From: Gemmobacter nectariphilus DSM 15620
GTDB lineage: Bacteria > Pseudomonadota > Alphaproteobacteria > Rhodobacterales > Rhodobacteraceae
Assembly: GCF_000429765.1 (NCBI RefSeq)
Contig: NZ_AUCM01000007.1
Location: 124,001 to 188,000, forward strand
Length of the DNA: 64,000 nucleotides
Direction: 5' to 3'
In this document: piece after piece, positions 60,975-64,000 of the stretch
Layout of the letters: the number at the start of each line of letters is the position of its first letter
Position numbering within the stretch: the stretch's first letter is position 1
Notes under the pieces: model-generated
Seen by the model: only the letters and a program-made list of their open reading frames with translations
Told to the model about the DNA's origin: nothing
Databases searched by the model: none
Position numbers and translations under genes: made by a program

Positions 60975-62399
60975 ATGCAATCCAGATGGTTTCCCGTGGT
61001 TCTCGTGCAAGACTGTGACCTTGTGAGCGCGGCTGCACTTGACCTGCCCTTCCCGCTGGTCGCGGTTGCCGGCAAGGACCCTCTGGAATTCCGCAATGCG
61101 TCGGGCCAGCCGGTCGCGGCACAGACCATCTTGCGCGATGCGGTTGCCCGGCTGGCGATGTCGCCCGAAGGGGCAAAGGCCGCTGCGGATTTCGAGGCCG
61201 CCTTTGCCGCCCGGTTCGGTGCGGGCAGCTGTCCTGCGCTGTGCGATCTTTCTGCCGTTCCGGAGGCGCAGCGCCCCGCGGCAGCGCTGAAGGCGCTGGC
61301 CACGGGGGCGGTCGCCGGGCAGGGCATTGCCTTGCAGCGCAATCGCCAGCTGATGCGCGATCTGGCCGAGCTGCGCATTGCCCATGACCAGACCCAGGCC
61401 TCCTTTGCCGCGCTGGAAGGGTTCTTCTACGATACCGTCCGCTCGGAGCGGCGGCTGTTTCGCGAATTGTCGCCCCTGCGCACCCAGGCGCCCTGTCTGC
61501 TGGCCCCGGGCGGCGTGCTGGAACAGCGCCTGCCCTGTGACAGCACCGGCCTGAGCGATGTGGCCATCTGCCTGCCCAAGGGGTTTGATGCGGAAACCGG
61601 CACGCTGAGCGTTGCGCTGGAACTGGCCGAAAGCGGTGCCCAGATCGCCGAATGGCAGATCGAGGCCGCCGACCTGCAGCCGGGCTGGCTGCGTCTGGCG
61701 CTGGACCGCGCGCTTGGCCCCGATGCCCAGACGCCGCAATTGCGTATCCGCTGGCAAGGGGCCGACCAGCTGCGTCTTGTCACCTCTGTCACCCATCCCG
61801 ACGAACGCTTTCAGCCGCGCCCCGGCGCGCCCCTTCTGGCGGTGCAGGTGTGGAAATACATCCCCGGCACGCGCGTCCCGGCCGCGGCCGGCAGCCATAT
61901 GGCCCATGGCGCCGATCCGGTCGATCGCTGGCTGATCGGCCGCTCGGTGATGACCGCCGCCGTGGCGCGGGCCGGTGAAGGCGAGTGGGTCGGCTATTCC
62001 GACCAGTTCGCGGGCCTGATGGTGCGCCCCGGCCCTGAGGATGGCAGCCTGGCCCGTCTCGAAGCTGCGCTGGCCGCCGGGGTGGCGCGGCTGTCGGGCG
62101 GGGTCAAGACCGAACAGGCCGAAGGGCCGGTGGTGGAATATGCGCTGGCCGTGGCGCCTGTGTCCGCCCGCCCGCGCAGCTCCGGCTCGGAGCCCGATTT
62201 CGCGCCGGGCCACCGCACCGGCTGGCTGGCGCTGCCGCCCGGCAAATGGGCCGAGTTGCAGCTGTTCCTGCCCGCCCCCCTTGCAGAGCCGCATGACCTT
62301 TATCTGATGACCCGCCTGGCGCCTGGCGAAACCGCGCCGGCCACCCCGCCCGATGCCTGCTTCTTCACCCTGCTGGCGGAGGTCGCGCATGACCGCTGA
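60975..62399 (+). CDS. Protein of unknown function in polysaccharide locus (DUF6212-like)
   Basis: 474 residues, no transmembrane segment or signal peptide. The sequence is Ala/Leu/Arg-rich, with LFYDTV-like FFYDTVRSERRLFRELSPLR near residue 155, a beta-rich centre (LPCDSTGLSDVAICLPKGFD; PQLRIRWQGADQLRLVTSVT) and a WLALPPGKWAELQLFLPAPL near the C-terminus. From memory it resembles DUF6212, found beside glycosyltransferases in Rhodobacteraceae; I am not sure of this. The first ATG in frame (60942) lacks a ribosome site; ATG 60975 has AGGAAA upstream. The following glycosyltransferase gene starts within its last codons, so the two work together, perhaps as carbohydrate-binding accessory and enzyme. 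Confidence 0.62.
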   Translation: MQSRWFPVVLVQDCDLVSAAALDLPFPLVAVAGKDPLEFRNASGQPVAAQTILRDAVARLAMSPEGAKAAADFEAAFAARFGAGSCPALCDLSAVPEAQRPAAALKALATGAVAGQGIALQRNRQLMRDLAELRIAHDQTQASFAALEGFFYDTVRSERRLFRELSPLRTQAPCLLAPGGVLEQRLPCDSTGLSDVAICLPKGFDAETGTLSVALELAESGAQIAEWQIEAADLQPGWLRLALDRALGPDAQTPQLRIRWQGADQLRLVTSVTHPDERFQPRPGAPLLAVQVWKYIPGTRVPAAAGSHMAHGADPVDRWLIGRSVMTAAVARAGEGEWVGYSDQFAGLMVRPGPEDGSLARLEAALAAGVARLSGGVKTEQAEGPVVEYALAVAPVSARPRSSGSEPDFAPGHRTGWLALPPGKWAELQLFLPAPLAEPHDLYLMTRLAPGETAPATPPDACFFTLLAEVAHDR

Positions 62400-64000
62400 T
62401 CTGGGGGCCGCCCCCCGGCTGGCGGTGGTTGTGCCGATCTTCCGCCATTCGGTGCTGCTGTCAGAGGCGATCGAAAGCGTGCTGGACCAGCGCGCGCCTT
62501 TTGGCATCCGGCTGGTGCTGGTCAATGACGGCTGCCCGCACCAGGAGACCGAGGATGTCTGCCTGGAATATGCCCGTCTCATGCCTGACCGCGTGACCTA
62601 TCTGCGCAAGCCCAACGGCGGGCTGTCGGATGCGCGCAACCATGGCATCCGCCATGTGCTGGACCATCTGCCCTCGGTCGAGGGGATCTATCTGCTGGAT
62701 GCCGACAACCGCCTGCGCCCCGATGCCATGGCCCGCGCCATGGCGGTGCTGGACGCGGAACCGCAAACCGGCTGGGTCTATCCCAATATCGACATGTTCG
62801 GCATGCCCTTTGCCGGCGATTATGGCGGCGACTATTCGCTCTTGATCCACAGCGCGATGAACATCTGCGAAGCCGGCAGCCTGATCCGCCGCGGGGTGTT
62901 CGAGGCGGGGGTGTTCTTCGACACCTCGTTCAAGCTGGGTTTCGAGGACTGGGATTTCTTCCTGGCCGCTGCCGCCGCCGGGTTCCGGGGCCGCAATATC
63001 GAGAATTTCGGCTTCCTGTATCGCAAGCGGCCCGAATCCATGCTGGCCGACAGCGAACGCGATGCGGCCGGTATCCGCGGGGCGATGAAGATCAAGCACA
63101 AGGCGCTGTTCCAGCCCAAGGCCCAGGCCGCGATGGAACAGGCCGAGGCCCCGCGCTATGCGATCTGGCTGGCCGATGCGGGGGAATTCCTGCTGACCAC
63201 CGATCCGGGCGCCTCGCCGCGCCGGATCAGCTTTGCCGAATATGACCGGCTTTACTGGCAATCGCGCATGGCGCCCTCGCGCCACCAGTTGCCGCCCTTT
63301 CTGACCGTGATGTCCGAAGCCGTGCTGGAAGGTCTGGCACGGGCGCGCTGTCTGCACTGGGCGCTGTGGAAGCTGGAATGCATGGTCCAGGGCAATACCG
63401 TCTCGGTGCTGAGCGTGGCAGACCAGGACAAGGACCGTATCGCCATCGGCGAATACAGCCCGGCCGCCGGGCGGCAGACCAGCGCGGTGGCGCTGATGAT
63501 CGCACCGGCGCTGTTGCATGACGTGATGCGCGACCCCAGCACCGACTGGATCAACACGCTGACCTCGGCGGGGTGTCAGGTGCCGGTGGGCGCGCTGGAG
63601 CTGACCTTGCCGCAGGGGCATCCGGCGCTGGAATGGCTGGACCCGGCCGAGGCCCCGGCCGACCGCCCCGTGCCGCTGGCAGGGTTCGAGTTCCTGTCGC
63701 TGATCCACCGGCTGCGTGCCTCGGCCTATCGGGCGGCAGGGCTGGCGGCCTGGGACTGGCGCGTGCCCGACATTGCCTGGCGCCAGGGGCCGCACGGGAT
63801 CTTGCGGCGCAGCTTCAATGACGAACCGGCCTTTCCCCGCGTGCCCGACGGGCGGCGGCATATCGGCTTCGTGCTGCCGATCGTGGAATTCGGCGGGGTC
63901 GAAAAGGTGGCGCTGAACATGGCGCAGGGCCTGCGCGCCCAGGGCTGGGTGCCGCATCTGATCGTGGTGGGCGCGCGCGATGCGGTGCTGACCCCGGAAT
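62389..64000 (+). CDS. GT2-GT4 type glycosyltransferase, 3' end outside window
   Basis: At least 537 residues; the frame stays open to the right edge. Residues 8-240 form a GT-A (GT2) domain: LAVVVPIFRHSVLLSEAIES, LVNDGCPHQETEDV, NGGLSDARNHGIRHVLDHLP, YLLDADNRLRPDAM (DxD type) and FEDWDFFLAAAAAGFRG. From about residue 482 a second domain begins: RHIGFVLPIVEFGGVEKVAL, NMAQGLRAQGWVPHL, the usual start of a GT4 (GT-B) domain, cut by the window end. The plan resembles the protein at 27716-30025. Start ATG 62389 overlaps the preceding gene by 11 bases, with GGAGG upstream. Sugars unknown. Confidence 0.85.
   Translation, partial: MTADLGAAPRLAVVVPIFRHSVLLSEAIESVLDQRAPFGIRLVLVNDGCPHQETEDVCLEYARLMPDRVTYLRKPNGGLSDARNHGIRHVLDHLPSVEGIYLLDADNRLRPDAMARAMAVLDAEPQTGWVYPNIDMFGMPFAGDYGGDYSLLIHSAMNICEAGSLIRRGVFEAGVFFDTSFKLGFEDWDFFLAAAAAGFRGRNIENFGFLYRKRPESMLADSERDAAGIRGAMKIKHKALFQPKAQAAMEQAEAPRYAIWLADAGEFLLTTDPGASPRRISFAEYDRLYWQSRMAPSRHQLPPFLTVMSEAVLEGLARARCLHWALWKLECMVQGNTVSVLSVADQDKDRIAIGEYSPAAGRQTSAVALMIAPALLHDVMRDPSTDWINTLTSAGCQVPVGALELTLPQGHPALEWLDPAEAPADRPVPLAGFEFLSLIHRLRASAYRAAGLAAWDWRVPDIAWRQGPHGILRRSFNDEPAFPRVPDGRRHIGFVLPIVEFGGVEKVALNMAQGLRAQGWVPHLIVVGARDAVLTPE

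Noticed and set aside
1-64000. tRNA, rRNA or a clear riboswitch
   Set aside because: I found no cloverleaf-like segment, no rRNA sequence and no recognisable riboswitch motif by eye; small ncRNAs cannot be excluded.

Overview
The window is GC-rich (AT-rich only in a few control regions) and looks like part of an extrachromosomal replicon from a member of the Rhodobacteraceae (Rhodobacter/Paracoccus/roseobacter group). The evidence is a RepA-type replication initiator (59843-60853) divergent from parA-parB (57893-59440), with three iterons at exact 22-bp spacing and AT-rich DNA between them. From memory of the literature, RepA-type plasmids of roseobacters that carry a rhamnose operon are the so-called biofilm plasmids; here a complete rml operon lies only a few kb from the replication genes. 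Both ends of the window cut through genes, so the replicon continues on both sides.

Almost everything else builds, decorates or exports a surface polysaccharide. 1-5.5 kb: the 5' part of an Mre11/SbcD-like phosphoesterase gene, a decayed IS5-type transposase, and a 1291-residue RTX protein. 5.6-10.8 kb: KDO supply (kdsB, kdsA, kdsD) on the minus strand, and a CMP-nonulosonate synthetase-SDR-Gfo/Idh operon on the plus strand. 10.9-23.6 kb: a long minus-strand operon with two tandem GT30 KDO transferases, neuC, an FkbM methyltransferase, an RgpF-like protein, neuB, a 1378-residue multidomain glycosyltransferase and a GT2 protein. Together these could make and transfer KDO and a sialic/legionaminic-type sugar.

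23.8-35.8 kb is the accessory core. It holds five sulfotransferase-like genes, a GT2-GT4 fusion, a galectin-like protein, a three-gene phage-tail/GTA-spike-like cassette (DUF2793, hypothetical, DUF4376), and an IS66-type element with a perfect 8-bp target duplication. Three genes here are interrupted by in-frame TAG codons. 35.9-38.7 kb: manB and manC for GDP-mannose. 39-43.6 kb: a large frameshifted surface protein and a second RTX protein.

43.7-55 kb: UDP-galactopyranose mutase (glf), a group 2 (ABC-dependent) capsule exporter (kpsT, kpsE, kpsM), several glycosyltransferases and rmlA-rmlD-rmlB-rmlC. 55.2-56.9 kb: a CAP-domain RTX protein whose C-terminus matches that of the 43-kb RTX protein. 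57-61 kb: the replication/partition module. 61-64 kb: a protein of unknown function and a GT2-GT4 type glycosyltransferase that runs off the end.

Inferred picture: a mobile surface-coat island for a sulfated, KDO- and nonulosonate-containing polysaccharide with mannose, rhamnose and possibly galactofuranose, plus RTX adhesins. The outer-membrane exporter (KpsD-like), KpsC/KpsS and a type I secretion system are not visible in the window. The most unusual signal is a galectin signature (N-x6-W-x2-E, with the expected upstream residues) in two proteins of the cluster.
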